Assembly: GCA_002305725.1 (NCBI GenBank)
Contig: DBQM01000017.1
Coordinates: forward strand, 1 to 12,192
Direction of reading: 5' to 3'
Origin: Ruminococcus sp. UBA1394
GTDB lineage: Bacteria; Bacillota; Clostridia; Oscillospirales; Ruminococcaceae
DNA: 12,192 nucleotides
Part shown: positions 12,064 to 12,192 of the stretch, piece after piece
How positions within the stretch are numbered: the stretch's first letter is position 1
Layout of the letters: each line of letters opens with the position of its first letter
Translations under genes and position numbers: made by a program
The notes under the pieces: generated by a model
Seen by the model: the letters and a program-made list of their open reading frames with translations, nothing else
Database searches by the model: none
Told to the model about the DNA's origin: nothing

Positions 12064-12192
12064 TGTGTACTGTCAGATATGCACATATTGAAAAAAAGCA
12101 AAGGCGATACCGCATAATTATTGTCGTACAGATGCGCAGTCAGATTTTTCGGCAGATTGCATAAAAAGCTCGCAGGCATACTGGCGTATGTC
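12064..12192. other. Non-coding right edge with small hairpins
   Basis: The 129 bases after the last stop contain no convincing gene. Two weak hairpins can be seen: ATGTG (12063-12067) with CACAT (12082-12086), and CATAC-TGGC-GTATG near the very end. Neither has a T tract, so no terminator for the preceding gene is visible. The stretch AAAAAGCTCGCAGGCATAC near the end resembles the first arm of a larger inverted repeat whose second arm would lie outside the window; this is inference. Confidence 0.3.

Noticed and set aside
11991..12179. Minus-strand open frame of 62 codons
   Set aside because: It overlaps the end of the 408-residue gene, has no ribosome-binding site and shows no protein-like features.

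Overview
The window looks like chromosomal DNA of a low-to-medium GC Gram-positive gut anaerobe, most likely Ruminococcus or a close relative in the Oscillospiraceae. The best single pointer is a secreted metalloprotease carrying a cellulosome-type dockerin. Sigma-A promoters of the TTGACA-17-TATAAT type, strong GGAGG Shine-Dalgarno sites and Clostridia-like protein sequences agree with this. The genus is an inference from gene content; no marker gene settles it.

Layout. At the left edge a perfect consensus promoter points out of the window. Positions 117-1411 form a small, visibly AT-rich islet: a zinc-ribbon membrane protein and a lipoprotein in one leftward unit, divergent from a small Xre-type regulator. 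A palindromic AT-rich site lies between them. A shared bidirectional terminator (1392-1426) separates the regulator from a leftward series of independently promoted genes: the dockerin-bearing M6-like metalloprotease (1428-3107), class II fructose-bisphosphate aldolase (3263-4126) and a lipoprotein with a TPM domain and a probable second copy (4235-5164). Next comes a two-gene unit of the 23S rRNA methyltransferase rlmB (7765-8529) followed by an 818-residue membrane protein built like a P1B-type ATPase but lacking its catalytic motifs (5262-7718). An 86-residue protein with a C-terminal membrane anchor lies at 8696-8956.

Positions 8957-9384 hold no credible gene. They contain six DnaA-box-like nonamers in two 30-bp copies spaced 43 bp apart, then an AT-rich stretch and three consecutive hairpins, the last being the terminator of the next gene. 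This resembles a bacterial replication origin, although the usual origin genes are absent here.

To the right, a leftward pair encodes a Cys-tRNA(Pro)/YbaK-type deacylase (10202-10672) and an OGG1-type 8-oxoguanine DNA glycosylase (9385-10191). Divergent from it is an unrecognised 408-residue soluble protein (10837-12063). The last 130 bases are non-coding and may be the start of a dispersed intergenic repeat.

Most genes look like housekeeping functions (glycolysis, ribosome modification, base-excision repair, tRNA editing) with accessory envelope and secretion genes between them. They do not form one pathway. The parts most worth a second look are the catalytically degenerate P-type ATPase, the origin-like repeat cluster, and the metalloprotease with its dockerin at the N-terminus. 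No tRNA, rRNA, CRISPR array, insertion sequence or riboswitch was recognised.
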